In this document: positions 10,764-22,583 of the stretch, piece after piece | How the letters are laid out: every line of letters begins with the position of its first letter | Position numbering within the stretch: position 1 is the first letter of the stretch | Source of the DNA: Siphonodentalium dalli | Lineage: Eukaryota; Mollusca; Scaphopoda; Gadilida; Siphonodentaliidae | NCBI GenBank assembly: GCA_032622095.1 | Contig: CP136062.1 | Span: 226,744,578 to 226,808,577 of the forward strand | Length of the DNA stretch: 64,000 nt | Direction of reading: 5' to 3' | Made by a program: the position numbers and the translations under genes | Notes under the pieces: generated by a model | What the model saw: the letters and a program-made list of their open reading frames with translations, nothing else | Told to the model about the DNA's origin: nothing | Database searches by the model: none

Positions 10764-10972
10764 TTCAATGTATCACTATACACTATCGAACTATATGAGT
10801 ATCGTATTGCGTCATGTGTATCGCGATACAGGAAATCAAGTAAATTCTGACGATGGGCATGTGTAAAAGAGCAAAACCTGGAATTGTCTCTGAAGTTTAC
10901 ATGTATATTATCTGTATTTGACTCATCTAGCTAACTATTAAACTATATTTAGTTTAAAATAAACTCCAGGCA

Positions 10973-11096
10973 CAGTAATGCCCTAAATAATTGACTCCTT
11001 AACCACAGCAGAATTATGGGTAACTTTTCAGGATTTAGTTGGAAATATGGCTTGCTTCTGCTGTGGTTAAGGAGTCGATTATTTAGGGCATTACTG
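10973..11096. mobile_element. pogo-like MITE, short form (copy b)
   Basis: Duplicate of the element at 10466-10589, carried by the 507-bp segmental duplication. It shares the same internal deletion and the CA left flank, so it was copied with its host rather than inserted separately. Confidence 0.75.
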
Positions 11097-11208
11097 TATG
11101 TTAGTTCTGATATTTCAAGTGGTATTCATTTGGGAACACTAAATTAGTGTATCATGATACATATCGTATTGTTGATAATGTTTCGTGATTTCTATCATTA
11201 CAGCCCTA

Positions 11209-11866
11209 ATTTAAGGGAACTACTCGTCAATGAGTATCTTGCACAGAAAGGGTAGAAACATCATCGCCATTATAACACTTTTTAATTTTTTTTATTTAGA
11301 ATTTTTACTCGTTTCTTAATAACAAGCCCCATGTGGTCATCACATCAGTAGTCAGCAGATGTTAACATATTATTCAAAACTTCGCAGTTGTGAAAATATC
11401 TTGGCAAGAAAATCAATATGTAAGTTTTTTCGAAGCATAATTTTACACAGTTTACTCCTTATTCAATCACAACCACTTTCAACATCCAACCAAAATATTG
11501 CAACAAGACTTCATCTCCCAACTATGACTCTGTGTCCGCAAGGGAGATAATTAGCTGACAAAACCAGCCCAAGCTGACAAAAACCAGCCCAAATCTGGCA
11601 AAAATCAGCCCAATATGATATTAATTTTCAACCTACCTATTCTACATTCCTTTTCACAATGAATTGCTTTTTAAATAAAATTCACACAGACATGTAATTT
11701 ATACATATATACATTCTTTGATAATAACAAGTAAAAAGGGGTCCGCTTGAGACTTTTTGTGCTACAAAATAAAATCAAATAATTGGAAATAATCCACTGA
11801 TCTTCCTGTTTTTGTTTCACATATTTCATCCCCTTAGCGTTTTTTTTATATTTGCGTGGAAGCTAG
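11209..11866 (-). other. Region downstream of the VAP stop codon (3' UTR plus flank)
   Basis: The minus-strand transcript continues here after the stop at 11867. The sequence is AT-rich with short ACCAGCCCAA repeats at 11570-11610. A minus-strand AATAAA near 11295 is one possible poly(A) signal, but the transcript end cannot be fixed from sequence. 11209-11262 resembles the CTATACTAAA-type TTAA element end. Confidence 0.35.
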
Positions 11867-12043
11867 CTAGAGGATAAGTCTGCCGATGAGTAGTCCTATT
11901 AGTGCGGCGACGATGATATACGCATAGTGAGGAATTGCCGGGGATACTTGTGACGTGTCTTGGCTCGCTGTTGACTTTGACATAGGTGGCGTCGATGATA
12001 CTGATTCAGACAGCGCTATGTTCCTCAGTCGTACACCCTGTTC
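11867..12043 (-). CDS. VAPB: VAP exon 7: tail anchor and stop
   Basis: This final coding exon spans 177 bp, 58 residues plus TAG at 11867-11869. The acceptor is TTCCTTTCAG. The start, EQGVRLRNIALSES, continues the coiled coil. A Ser/Thr-rich stretch follows, then one hydrophobic segment, YAYIIVAALIGLLIGRLIL, at the extreme C terminus. This is a tail-anchor topology with a GxxxG motif (GLLIG) followed by a basic residue, as in VAPA (GFFLGKFIL). It anchors the protein in the ER membrane. Confidence 0.95.
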   Translation of the reverse strand, partial: EQGVRLRNIALSESVSSTPPMSKSTASQDTSQVSPAIPHYAYIIVAALIGLLIGRLIL

Positions 12044-12548
12044 CTGAAAGGAATACTGTGTTATTTTTGTTTATATTTCCACACGAATCAATTATCATAA
12101 ATTCATAGAAAATATTGTAATTAAAGTTGAAAATTTCTTGCTAAAACACATATTCTAAACATATGGCCAAAATTTGTTTAGGTAGCCACTAGTGCGTAGG
12201 GCAGCAATGATACGCCCATCTCACAATTAGATACGTATCACGTTTTTTCGACAATACTATACATATCGCGATACATTCCAGTCTGAAAATTGAACCGATT
12301 TACAACTTTTATATGAAATGTCTACTCTGCAAATTTTGCATATTATTTTAGTGTTGTCGGTTTTCCATACACCGTCTTTCTAAAAGGCACATACACCGAA
12401 ATTGTTTCCATACAGCTGATTTAAATTTTGCCGGCGGCATGACAATTTTTTTATTTGTCCCGCCTCCGCGTGGCTGAGAACTTGCAATTTTATTTTGATC
12501 TGATAACTCTGACATGTTATTGCAGTCTTGTACAGTAACTAAACTCAC

Positions 12549-12662
12549 ATTCAGTTTCTTGTTTTCCTCAAACAGAGTATCTCTCTCGCCTTTGACCCTC
12601 ATTAGTTCGTCTTTCAGCCTGTTAACTTCAGAAATATCAGCATCTCCTGCCTGGCCAGCATT
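12549..12662 (-). CDS. VAPB: VAP exon 6: coiled coil
   Basis: This 114-bp exon of 38 codons has acceptor TTGTTATATAG (weak pyrimidine tract) and donor GTGAGT, phase 0 at both ends. The translation contains ISEVNRLKDELMRVKGERD and LFEENKKLN, heptad-rich like the EECKRLQ...LREENKQ region of vertebrate VAPs, which mediates dimerisation. A TTAA MITE begins 46 bp upstream of the acceptor (12708). Confidence 0.93.
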
Positions 12663-12707
12663 CTATATAACAATTAAAAACAACATAAATGAACCCTTTC
12701 ATGTTAA

Positions 12708-13077
12708 CCCTTTACCCAACAAAATGGCCAAAAACGCCCAAATAAAGCTTCAACAGCCTAAAATATCTTCGGTCTGTCTCAATAACACCATACAAATATG
12801 GATATCATTGGAACCGATTCATTGACCACATTGTGATGGTTACAGTTATGCCCTGAATGCATTGGCCTAAACAAATCCAAAAATCCTTAAACAATTTTAT
12901 AATTTTTTCTTACATTTTTTAACAATTTTTATAATATTTTTCTACATTCTTTGACAATTTTATCATTTTTAATATGTGTTAAGCCAATGCATTCTCTTAT
13001 ATATGCGAGGCGACCTATGGTCGACTCGCATATATAAGAGAATGCATTGGCACAGGGCCGTTCTGTTGGGTAAAGGG
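12708..13077. mobile_element. piggyBac-like TTAA MITE, ACCCAACA subfamily, in VAP intron 5
   Basis: TTAA at 12704-12707; the right flank is ATAA (13078-13081), a mutated duplication. Ends CCCTTTACCCAACA and TGTTGGGTAAAGGG are intact. The first of the two internal hairpins is deleted (only GAATGCATTGGCC remains near 12853). Confidence 0.85.
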
Positions 13078-13320
13078 ATAAAGGCATGGATGGCCTTGGT
13101 TGTAGGTTATACTTTAGAAATAAAAGTTACAAAATTTATGAACATTTCCTCAAGAATATACTAATAGTATAGTATAATGATAGTATGACTGATATTATCC
13201 ACAAAAAAACTATTGTGCAGGACGAGCGTTTGTTTATATAAAGAATGTGCGATAAGCAAAACACTCAACACCGTGGCGATCTGTTTTGGGAGAGTGATTC
13301 CCTGTGACCCATTCAACAAA

Positions 13321-16300
13321 AATATTGAGTAGAGAGGGTTAGTGATATCTTGGTATCTTGTAAACATGGTATAGTAGAGAGGGTTAGTGATATCTTGGTA
13401 TCTTGTAAACATGGTATAGTAGAGAGGGTTAGTGATATCTTGGTATCTTGTAAACATGGTATAGTAGAGAGGGTTAGTGATATCTTGGTATCTTGTATTG
13501 AGTAGAGAGGGTTGGTGATATCTTGGTATCTTGTATTGAGTAGAGAGGGTTAGTGATATCTTGGTATCTTGTAAACATGGTATAGTAGAGAGGGTTAGTG
13601 ATATCTTGGTATCTTGTAAACATGGTATAGTTTTATAGTAGAGAGGGTTAGTGATATCTTGGTATCTTGTATTGAGTAGAGAGGGTTGGTGATATCTTGG
13701 TATCTTGTATTGAGTAGAGAGGGTTAGTGATATCTTGGTATCTTGTAAACATGGTATAGTAGAGAGGGTTAGTGATATCTTGGTATCTTGTAAACATGGT
13801 ATAGTTTTATAGTAGATAGGGTTAGTGATATCTTGGTATCTTGTATTGAGTAGAGAGGGTTGGTGATATCTTGGTATCTTGTATTGAGTAGAGAGGGTTA
13901 GTGATATCTTGGTATCTTGTAAACATGGTATAGTAGAGAGGGTTAGTGATATATTGGTATCTTGTAAACATGGTATAGTTATTGAGTAGAGAGGGTTAGT
14001 GATATCTTGGTATCTTGTAAACATGGTGAGTAGAGAGGGTTAGTGATATCTTGGTATCTTGTAAACATGGTATAGTTTTATAGTAGAGAGGGTTAGTGAT
14101 ATCTTGGTATCTTGTATTGAGTAGAGAGGGTTAGTGATATCTTGGTATCTTGTATTGAGTAGAGAGGGTTAGTGATATCTTGTAAACATGGTATAGTTTA
14201 TTGAGTAGAGAGGGTTAGTGATATCTTGGTATCTTGTAAACATGGTATAGTTATTGAGTAGAGAGGGTTAGTGATATCTTGGTATCTTGTATTGAGTAGA
14301 GAGGGTTAGTGATATCTTGGTATCTTGTAAACATGGTATAGTTTTATAGTAGAGAGGGTTAGTGATATCTTGGTATCTTGTAAACATGGTATAGTTTTAT
14401 AGTAGAGAGGGTTAGTGATATCTTGGTATCTTGTAAACATGGTATAGTTTTATAGTAGAGAGGGTTAGTGATATCTTGGTATCTTGTAAACATGGTATAG
14501 TTTTATAGTAGAGAGGGTTAGTGATATCTTGGTATCTTGTATTGAGTAGAGAGGGTTAGTGATATCTTGGTATCTTGTAAACATGGTATAGTTTTAGAGA
14601 GGGTTAGTGATATCTTGGTATCTTGTAAACATGGTATAGTTTTAATATTGAGTAGAGAGGGTTAGTGATATCTTGGTATCTTGTAAACATGGTATAGTTG
14701 AGTAGAGAGGGTTAGTGATATCTTGGTATCTTGTAAACATGGTATAGTTTATTGAGTAGAGAGGGTTAGTGATATCTTGGTATCTTGTAAACATGGTATA
14801 GTTTATTGAGTAGAGAGGGTTAGTGATATCTTGGTATCTTGTATTGAGTAGAGAGGGTTGGTGATATCTTGGTATCTTGTAAACATGGTATAGTTTATAT
14901 TGAGTAGAGAGGGTTAGTGATATCTTGGTATCTTGTAAACATGGTATAGTTATTGAGTAGAGAGGGTTAGTGATATCTTGGTATCTTGTAAACATGGTAT
15001 AGTTTATATTGAGTAGAGAGGGTTAGTGATATCTTGGTATCTTGTAAACATGGTATAGTTATTGAGTAGAGAGGGTTAGTGATATCTTGGTATCTTGTAA
15101 ACATGGTATAGTTTATATTGAGTAGAGAGGGTTAGTGATATCTTGGTATCTTGTAAACATGGTATAGTTTTAATATTGAGTAGAGAGGGTTAGTGATATC
15201 TTGGTATCTTGTAAACATGGTATAGTTTATATTGAGTAGAGAGGGTTAGTGATATCTTGATATCTTGTAAACATGGTATAGTTTATTGAGTAGAGAGGGT
15301 TAGTGATATCTTGGTATCTTGTATTGAGTAGAGAGGGTTGGTGATATCTTGGTATCTTGTAAACATGGTATAGTTTATATTGAGTAGAGAGGGTTAGTGA
15401 TATCTTGGTATCTTGTAAACATGGTATAGTTATTGAGTAGAGAGGGTTAGTGATATCTTGGTATCTTGTAAACATGGTATAGTTTATATTGAGTAGAGAG
15501 GGTTAGTGATATCTTGGTATCTTGTAAACATGGTATAGTTTTAATATTGAGTAGAGAGGGTTAGTGATATCTTGGTATCTTGTAAACATGGTATAGTATT
15601 GAGTAGAGAGGGTTAGTGATATCTTGGTATCTTGTAAACATGGTATAGTTATTGAGTAGAGAGGGTTAGTGATATCTTGGTATCTTGTAAACATGGTATA
15701 GTTATTGAGTAGAGAGGGTTAGTGATATCTTGGTATCTTGTAAACATGGTATAGTTTTATAGTAGAGAGGGTTAGTGATATCTTGGTATCTTGTAAACAT
15801 GGTATAGTTATTGAGTAGAGAGGGTTAGTGATATCTTGGTATCTTGTAAACATGGTATAGTTATTGAGTAGAGAGGGTTAGTGATATCTTGGTATCTTGT
15901 AAACATGGTAGTTATTGAGTAGAGAGGGTTAGTGATATCTTGGTATCTTGTAAACATGGTATAGTTATTGAGTAGAGAGGGTTAGTGATATCTTGGTATC
16001 TTGTAAACATGGTGAGTAGAGAGGGTTAGTGATATCTTGGTATCTTGTAAACATGGTATAGTTTTAATATTGAGTAGAGAGGGTTAGTGATATCTTGGTA
16101 TCTTGTAAACATGGTATAGTTTTAATATTGAGTAGAGAGGGTTAGTGATATCTTGGTATCTTGTAAACATGGTATAGTTGAGTAGAGAGGGTTAGTGATA
16201 TCTTGGTATCTTGTAAACTTGGTATAGTTTATTGAGTAGAGAGGGTTAGTGATATCTTGGTATCTTGTAAACATGGTATAGTTATTGAGTAGAGAGGGTT

Positions 16301-16334
16301 AGTGATATCTTGGTATCTTGTAAACATGGTATAG
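13321..16334. repeat. 3-kb tandem array of mixed 38-bp and about 54-bp units (VAP intron 5)
   Basis: About 60 units share GTAGAGAGGGTTAGTGATAT followed by CTTGGTATCTTG. Short units end in TATTGA. Long units add TAAACATGGTATAGTT and a variable ATTGA or TTATA tail. The minus-strand open frames rich in TRYQDITNPLYS are by-products of the repeat, not genes. The array ends abruptly in a half pogo-like MITE. Confidence 0.95.
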
Positions 16335-16423
16335 TTGGCAACAAGCCATATTTCCGACTAAATCCTGAAAAGTTACCCATAATTCTGCTGTGGTTAAGGG
16401 GTCGATTATTTAGGGCATTACTG
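16335..16423. mobile_element. pogo-like MITE, right half only
   Basis: Starts at the hairpin tip side (GGCAACAAGCCATATTTCCG) and ends GGGCATTACTG-TA. The left arm is missing and replaced by the 38/54-bp array. Confidence 0.8.
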
Positions 16424-16469
16424 TAGTATCCATGCTAACCTGGCTTCAAATTATGGTGCTGGACTTTCG

Positions 16470-16600
16470 AAAATGAAAATGAGAATGCATTGGTCTAACA
16501 ATATTTACCTTGACCTTGTAACCCAGTGCATTTTCTTATATATGTGAGGCTCCCTATGGGATATATAGATAAGAGAATGCACTGGCACATGGTCTTCAAT
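16470..16600. mobile_element. TTAA MITE remnant (double-hairpin cassette only)
   Basis: Contains GAGAATGCATTGGTCTAAC, the AATATTTACCTTGACC spacer and a TATATA hairpin ending GAATGCACTGGCAC, but neither terminus. Confidence 0.55.
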
Positions 16601-16732
16601 GTCTGGCCACATGTTTTGAGGACTGATGCCACCTGGAAGAATGTGGCAATGAACTAATATTATCAATGAAAGTGTTGTTCAACTTGGGGAGGCGTTAATA
16701 ATTTTATGCTGAACAATCAATAAAATGATTAA

Positions 16733-17158
16733 CCCTTTACCCAACAAACTGGCCAAAAACGCCCAAATAAAGCTTCAACAGCCTAAAATATCTTCGGTCT
16801 GTCTCAATAGAACCATACAAATATGGATATCATTGGAACCGGTTCATTGACCACATTGTGATGGTTACAGTTATGCCCTGTGCCAATGCATTCTCTTATA
16901 TATGCGAGTCGACCATAGGTCGCCTCGCATATATAAGAGAATGCATTGGCCTAAAAAAACTCTTTTTTTAAACACTTTTTCCCATTTTTTCTTACATTCT
17001 TTAACAATTTTATAATATTTTTCTACATTCTTTGACAATTTTATCATTTTTAATATGTGTTAAGCCAATGCATTCTCTTATATATGCGAGGCGACCTATG
17101 GTCGACTCGCATATATAAGAGAATGCATTGGCACAGGGCCGTTCTGTTGGGTAAAGGG
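16733..17158. mobile_element. piggyBac-like TTAA MITE, ACCCAACA subfamily, full length
   Basis: TTAA at 16729-16732 and 17159-17162 are intact, and both internal hairpins are complete (TATATGCGAGTCGACCATAG and the reciprocal form). At 426 bp this is the longest complete copy and a useful reference for the subfamily. Confidence 0.92.
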
Positions 17159-17189
17159 TTAAGAAGGAAAGTCAAACAGTTTCAGTAAA

Positions 17190-18610
17190 GGGATAAATTC
17201 GTAAATAAAACTATTTTCATTTGAAACATTTCTCCAATAAAAGTGGGCTGCAGGGTGTGCTGTTGGATTCACATGTGAAATCCAAGATGGCTGCAGGTGG
17301 CCATGCTTTTTTTTAATGTTTGGAAAAATTGGACAGCTTCCATCTAGAGTTCACCCCAAAGAACCATATGAAGTTTGGTGACGATCAGATGAGGGATGTG
17401 GCATGTAGCTTGTGTCAAAAGATTTAGTCATGCAAAGAGTAAAATCCAAGATGGCTACTGGCAGTCAGGTTTTTTTTTTATTTCGAAAAATATTGTTGGC
17501 TCCCATCAAGAGGCCACCCTGAAAGATCCTTATTAAGTTTGGCGACGATTGGATGAGGGATGTGGTATGTAGGTTTGCCAAAGGATTTAGTCATGCAAAG
17601 AGTAAAACCAAGATGGCCACTGTTTTTCATAAAAAATCATTCAAATTTAATATCTCCCATCTAGAGGTGACCCTATTCATGCCAGTTAATTTTCAAAACA
17701 TTTCTTCGACATAAATGTATGCAGGCTGCAGGGTGTGCCGATGGATTCAAATTTGAAATCCAAGATGGCTGCTGGCGGATATATTTTTTAGTCATGCAAA
17801 GAGTAAAATCCAAGATGGCTACTGGCAGTCAGGTTTTTTTTTTAATTTCGAAAAATATTGTTGGCTCCCATCAAGAGGCCACCCTGAAAGATCCTTATTA
17901 AGTTTGGCGACGATTGGATGAGGGATGTGGTATGTAGGTTTGCCAAAGGATTTAGTCATGCAAAGAGTAAAACCAAGATGGCCACTGTTTTTCATAAAAA
18001 ATCATTCAAATTTAATATCTCCCATCTAGAGGTGACCCTATTCATGCCAGTTAATTTTCAAAACATTTCTTCGACATAAATGTATGCAGGCTGCAGGGTG
18101 TGCCGATGGATTCAAATTTGAAATCCAAGATGGCTGCTGGCGGATATATTTTTTAGTCATGCAAAGAGTAAAATCCAAGATGGCTACTGGCAGTCAGGTT
18201 TTTTTTTTAATTTCGAAAAATATTGTTGGCTCCCATCAAGAGGCCACCTTGAAAGATCCTTATTAAGTTTGGCGACGATTGGATGAGGGATGTGGTATGT
18301 AGGGTGTGCCAAAGGATGTCATGCAAAGAGTAAAATTTAAGATGGCTGCTGGCCATGTTTTTGATCGAAAATCATTTGATAGCTCACATCTAGAGGTGTT
18401 TCTAAACATGCCTGTTTATTTTCAAAACATTTCTCCAATAAATTCAGGCTGCAGGGTGTCCCAATGAATTCAAATTTAAATAAACAAAAATCTATGGCAC
18501 CATCTAGATGTCACCCCGAAGGTCCATTAGAAGTTTGATGATGATCGGATGAGGCCTGTAGGGTGTGCCAAAGGAAAATGTTGATGGACGGATGCCACCC
18601 GAATGCAATA
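17190..18610. repeat. Dispersed repeat with internal tandem units of about 364 bp
   Basis: The phrase GTCATGCAAAGAGTAAAA occurs at about 17428, 17791 and 18156, with nearly identical sequence between. AAATCCAAGATGGCTGCTGG, ATCTAGAGGTGACCC and GGCGACGATTGGATGAGGG recur throughout. Two identical 60-residue frames (17719-17901 and 18084-18266) are by-products of the repeat. I recognise no transposon ends. Confidence 0.8.
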
Positions 18611-18871
18611 GCTCAAGGAGTTAAAAATGCCAACTACATGTAATTCGATTTTACCATTTCAGAAAATGTCTGATGTACATACAATTGAAAATAATTACTG
18701 CTTAATTCGGGACAAAATATTTGTCGATAAACAAATGCCAATAATTCAGTCAAGGAAAATTGCTGCACGTATTTGGCAAAAAAACGTCTGTTTGCAGTAA
18801 CCCGGCCTGGCTGAGGTTTGCTACAGATTTAATCCGATTTTAATTGCTAAAATTGACTTATAATTTGTTAA

Positions 18872-19263
18872 CCCTTTACCCAACCGAAGGGCCCTGTGCC
18901 AATGCATTCTCTTATATATGCTAGTCGACCATAGGTCGCCTCGCATATATAAGAGAATGCATTGGCTTAACACATTAAAAATTATAAAATTGTTAAAGAA
19001 TGTAAGAAAAAATGGTAAAAAGTGTTAAAAACAGATTTTTTTTAGGCCAATGCATTCTCTTATATATGCGAGGCGACCTATGGTCGACTCGCATATATAA
19101 GAGAATGCATTGGCACAGGGCATAACTGTAACCATCACAATGTGGTCAATGAACCGGTTCCAATGATATCCATATTTGTATGGTTCTATTGAGACAGACC
19201 GAAGATATTTTAGGCTGTTGAAGCTTTATTTGGCCGGTTTTGGCCGTTTTGTTGGGTAAAGGG
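18872..19263. mobile_element. piggyBac-like TTAA MITE, ACCCAACA subfamily, inverted orientation
   Basis: TTAA at 18868-18871 and 19264-19267. The subterminal block (GGTTCCAATGATATCCATA) is on the right, so the element is reversed relative to most copies in the window. Both hairpins are complete. Confidence 0.9.
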
Positions 19264-19311
19264 TTAAAACAGTTTTCTGAACTTCAAGATCTGGCCTTAC
19301 ACTTTGTATAA

Positions 19312-19448
19312 CCATACCTCGAAATAAGCAGTGGCATTAGGTAATGTGAAATCTAACATACCTCGAAATAAGCAGTGGCATTAGGTAATGTGAAATCTAA
19401 CATACCTCGAAATAAGCAGTGGCATTAGGTAATGTGAAATCTAACATG
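19312..19448. repeat. 44-bp tandem repeat, 3 units
   Basis: CATACCTCGAAATAAGCAGT followed by GGCATTAGGTAATGTGAAATC repeats with period 44 (GAAATAAGC at 19321, 19365 and 19409). Confidence 0.9.
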
Positions 19449-19674
19449 CCACAGCATCAAATTTGCCGTGGGACATTTTTCTATTTTTGAGGGCTGTATA
19501 ACCCATGGTCAGATGATTCTCCACAGAATGTTTTGCTTAGAGAAATACAATGGATTTTACAGTGAATTTCTTGCTCACTTTGCAACACGATGATATAAGA
19601 TGAATTTCATTTTATAGTTGTGTGCCCGCAACTCAAAGATTTGTGTGAGAATTATATTCAGAAGTTATGTTTAA

Positions 19675-20054
19675 CCCTTTACCCAACAAACCGGCCAAAT
19701 AAAGCTTCAACAGCCTAAAATATCTTCGGTCTGTCTCAATAGAACCATACAAATATGGATATCATTGGAACCGGCTCCTTGACCACATTGTGATACATTT
19801 GTAGTTACAGTTATGCCCTGTGCCAATGCATTCTCTTATATATGCGAGTCGACCATAGGTCGCCTCGCATATATAAGAGAATGCATTGGCCTAAAAAAAA
19901 TCTTTTTTTACCATTTTTTCTTACATTCTTTAACAATTTTATAATTTTTAATGTGTTAAGCCAATGCATTCTCTTATATATGCGAGGCGACCTATGGTCG
20001 ACTCGCATATATAAGAGAATGCATTGGCACAGGGCCCTTCTGTTGGGTAAAGGG
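19675..20054. mobile_element. piggyBac-like TTAA MITE, ACCCAACA subfamily
   Basis: TTAA at 19671-19674 and 20055-20058, both hairpins present, 380 bp. Overlapping open frames on the two strands encode near-identical peptides because the element is palindromic; they are not genes. Confidence 0.92.
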
Positions 20055-20058
20055 TTAA

Positions 20059-20829
20059 CATGACGCACCATTGAGAGAACTTTTATTCACACTTCTTAGC
20101 TTGACCAGCCCTGTGATATTGAACAATTTGGCAATCTTTATAAAACTAGGTTTGAAACATTTCCTATAACCAGGGCACATGTATGAAGGCTGATTAAGAT
20201 CTAAGCCCCGTATTTTTCAACGAAAAAAATGTATTTGTATTTTAGCTTTACTTGTTTGCATGTACTGGTAATGTTATTTAATGTTGCATGTTTGTTTAGT
20301 CCACTGTATTACACGTAGCTGTACGATGTTACAGCTGAAAAATCTGTTTCGTAACGTTTCTGTGAATGGCCAATGTTCAATGTGTAAAGAGTTGTCTAAT
20401 GTAAAAATGGCTGAGAATAAAACATTCATACAATGGATTGCCAGGACTGAAAAAGCTAAAAGATAAAATTAAAGAATGCAAAAAAACTGTGTTGAAGTGA
20501 TGAGGACATAAGGTATGATGGAGAAAAAAAAAATATAAATCTAGGTTGTGCAGGTAAATAGAAGGTCTATTGGGAGGTGAAATCACGCAGGGTAAACACA
20601 CCAAAGAAACAGTCTTCGCATTTTGACAGGGCCCTACAGTTCCAACCCCTGTAGACAGCCCAACACCTGACAAATGCGGGGCCTTTTTATCAGCCCCATG
20701 GCCTCAGTATGGAGGCAAGCCAAACTAATGAGGCATTAAAGTTCAATTGGGAACATGCGAACAGTAAACAGAAATGAGTTTCAGCATATTTCTCGAAAAC
20801 ATGTGGGTACAAAATGTCATGATTTAAAT
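20059..20829. other. Unannotated stretch with a small plus-strand frame
   Basis: A 61-codon plus frame at 20281-20466 contains KNLFRNVSVNGQCSMCKEL. It is not recognised and has no supporting signals. Otherwise nothing was seen. Confidence 0.25.
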
Positions 20830-20986
20830 AAGGATTAACTGTCATGTGGACTGTTTTTATGGAGATGTAACGGTGAGGTAAGTGGACATAACTTGTGTAA
20901 AACCCGAAGGGTTTTACATAAAAGTTATGTCCACTTACCTCACCGTTACATCTCCATAAAAATAGTCCACATGACAGTTAATCCTT
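20830..20986. repeat. Long near-perfect hairpin, about 77-bp arms
   Basis: The left arm AAGGATTAACTGTCATGTGG onward mirrors the right arm ending CCACATGACAGTTAATCCTT, with centre AACCCGAAGGGTT near 20902-20914. Only scattered mismatches are present. It resembles the hairpins at 30321-30451 and 50389-50546 in size and in the GC-richer sequence that follows. Confidence 0.85.
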
Positions 20987-21964
20987 ATATTTATATACAA
21001 TTAGCGAGAAAGCCACTTTTGTAAATATATTTAAATCGAAAAGTGTATCGTGACAAGATCAGCCCAAAATATCCCATAGCACCTTGCCAAAAGTTAATAG
21101 GAACAATTTCTCTTCATATTGAAACCCGATGATGTGTTCAGTCGATCCTGCGCGAGTCCAAATGCGCCCAAAACATTACGCGTTCGTCTTTCCAAACCTA
21201 ATGACGTATCGATGGTGTTATTAGCTTGGTGTTATGATGCGTTGCGCATTCACCGAGAAATAACTGCAACTAGCCACGTGGGCGCCGACCAATCAGAATG
21301 CTGGATTTAGTGATGACAACACTTAGTGTGTAAATATTAACTCATGAAAGACATGTAATTGTTAAGTTGTTCAATGTTCAACAAGTAGTTGAAATGTGTT
21401 TTGAGTTACATTTTAGTATCAGTTTAAACTCTATGAGATTGTGTTTATTATTTTTGAATATTCTATAAAAAAGATATTGTTTATCATAATACAAAAACAC
21501 AATACAGAGACATTACAAAACATTCCCATTGGTTACTAACAAATTATAGAGCAACAGTAAGATGTGATTCAAGTTTGTATTACAAATATACAATATTTAT
21601 ATACAGTGTATAGGTTCCTAAAATCAGCCCTGTGTAGGCCCTGTCATAGAAAACATAAGGCCTATTTTTATGCCATGTGCCATCTACAAACCACGAAGAC
21701 TGCCAAAGAAACAGATGGTGCATATTTTTATTTATAGTTTCTCATGCTACTGTGAACGAGGTGAGTTTCCCGTGCTACTGTGAACGAGGCGAGTTTCCCG
21801 TGCCATGGTGAATGAGGTGACTCACATGCTTGAGGATATGAACAAGGTGAATTGGTGGCTATACAGTTATCTCTCTGTACACTCGGTTTCTTTGATGGTT
21901 TCAATAATACATGTAGCTCTCAAATTAACACAAAAACAAAGGAGATTTAAACTCTATAACTACA
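20987..21964. other. Sequence following hairpin, with GC-richer block
   Basis: 21120-21310 is less AT-rich and holds ATGACGTATCGATGG and ACCAATCAGAATG (CCAAT-like). A small tandem repeat of about 34 bp (CTACTGTGAACGAGG) lies at 21745-21815. No gene was recognised. Confidence 0.35.
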
Positions 21965-21972
21965 ATAGATAT

Positions 21973-22358
21973 CAACCCTGGAAAGAGTGTGTTTGACATT
22001 TGCAGAATGAGGTCCCCAAAGGGTAAAATAAACCTTCTGGGAACCTCACTCTGCTTATGCCTAGGATCAGATTGAAGTTCCCCACTTGAAGTTAGTGATA
22101 TTCACCCATCAGTCGCCTCGATTATGCAATTTATCTTCTGAAAATTAGGGGATATAGAAACTGAACAGAAGGGAAAAAGTTACTAAAAACAATGTTAATT
22201 TGAGACTATAGATACTTCCCAGAAGATGAGACCTAAGAGGGATGAGGTCCTCAGATTGTGAATTTGGTGATGCTACCCCGCTATGTGGGATAGCATCACT
22301 AAATTCACCCTCTGGGGACCTCATTCTGCTAATGTCAGACACACTATATCCAGACTTG
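21973..22358. mobile_element. CAAGCCTTG-type hAT MITE, long form
   Basis: An exact 8-bp duplication ATAGATAT flanks it (21965-21972 and 22359-22366). Ends are CAACCCTGGAAAGAGTGTG and CACACTATATCCAGACTTG. The 386-bp form keeps an internal segment between the two palindromes (ATTATGCAATTTATCTTCTG) that the 250-bp forms have lost. Confidence 0.88.
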
Positions 22359-22502
22359 ATAGATATGCTCGCTAACGGCGCGCGTCAAGCTCCAGTGCGG
22401 AAGACACAAACATGCAAGCTTCATTTATGGGAAATGAACACCACTCTTCACATAGTTACCGGTACTCTTTTCTTTGCCATATTTTTGCTTGAGTTAACCT
22501 TA

Positions 22503-22583
22503 ATTTGGAAGAGCATGATAACATGGTTTGAGGAGTGTGAGGGGGTAACTTGGTTTGAGGAGTGTGAGGGGGTAACTGGCTGA
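22503..22583. repeat. Short direct duplication
   Basis: GGTTTGAGGAGTGTGAGGGG followed by GTAACT occurs twice in tandem at about 22528-22577. It lies directly beside the foldback element that follows. Confidence 0.7.

Larger units (their letters stand above)
10234..11208. mobile_element. hAT-like element (TAGGGCTGTAACG) with internal 507-bp duplication
   Basis: The ends are TAGGGCTGTAACGATTC and TTACAGCCCTA. Segments 10262-10650 and 10769-11160 are close copies offset by 507 bp, each with a short pogo-like MITE, and a half pogo-like MITE lies at the junction. Flanking 8-mers CACTCCTG and ATTTAAGG do not match. The outer flanks resemble the CTATACTAAA-type TTAA element, so this hAT probably sits inside one. 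Confidence 0.7.

Noticed and set aside
13161-15694. Minus-strand frames of up to 287 codons rich in TRYQDITNPLYS
   Set aside because: By-products of the 38/54-bp tandem array. Unit lengths vary and shift frame, and the peptide is low-complexity with no domain.
19811-20071. Paired frames on both strands encoding peptides such as CILLYMRGDLWSTRIYKRMHW
   Set aside because: The same peptide appears at every TTAA MITE because its hairpins are palindromic. There is no evidence of translation.
22242-22583. 113-codon plus frame, and similar frames starting MRSPEGEFGDASPL at other places
   Set aside because: They lie in the palindromic core of the CAAGCCTTG hAT MITE and recur only with that element.
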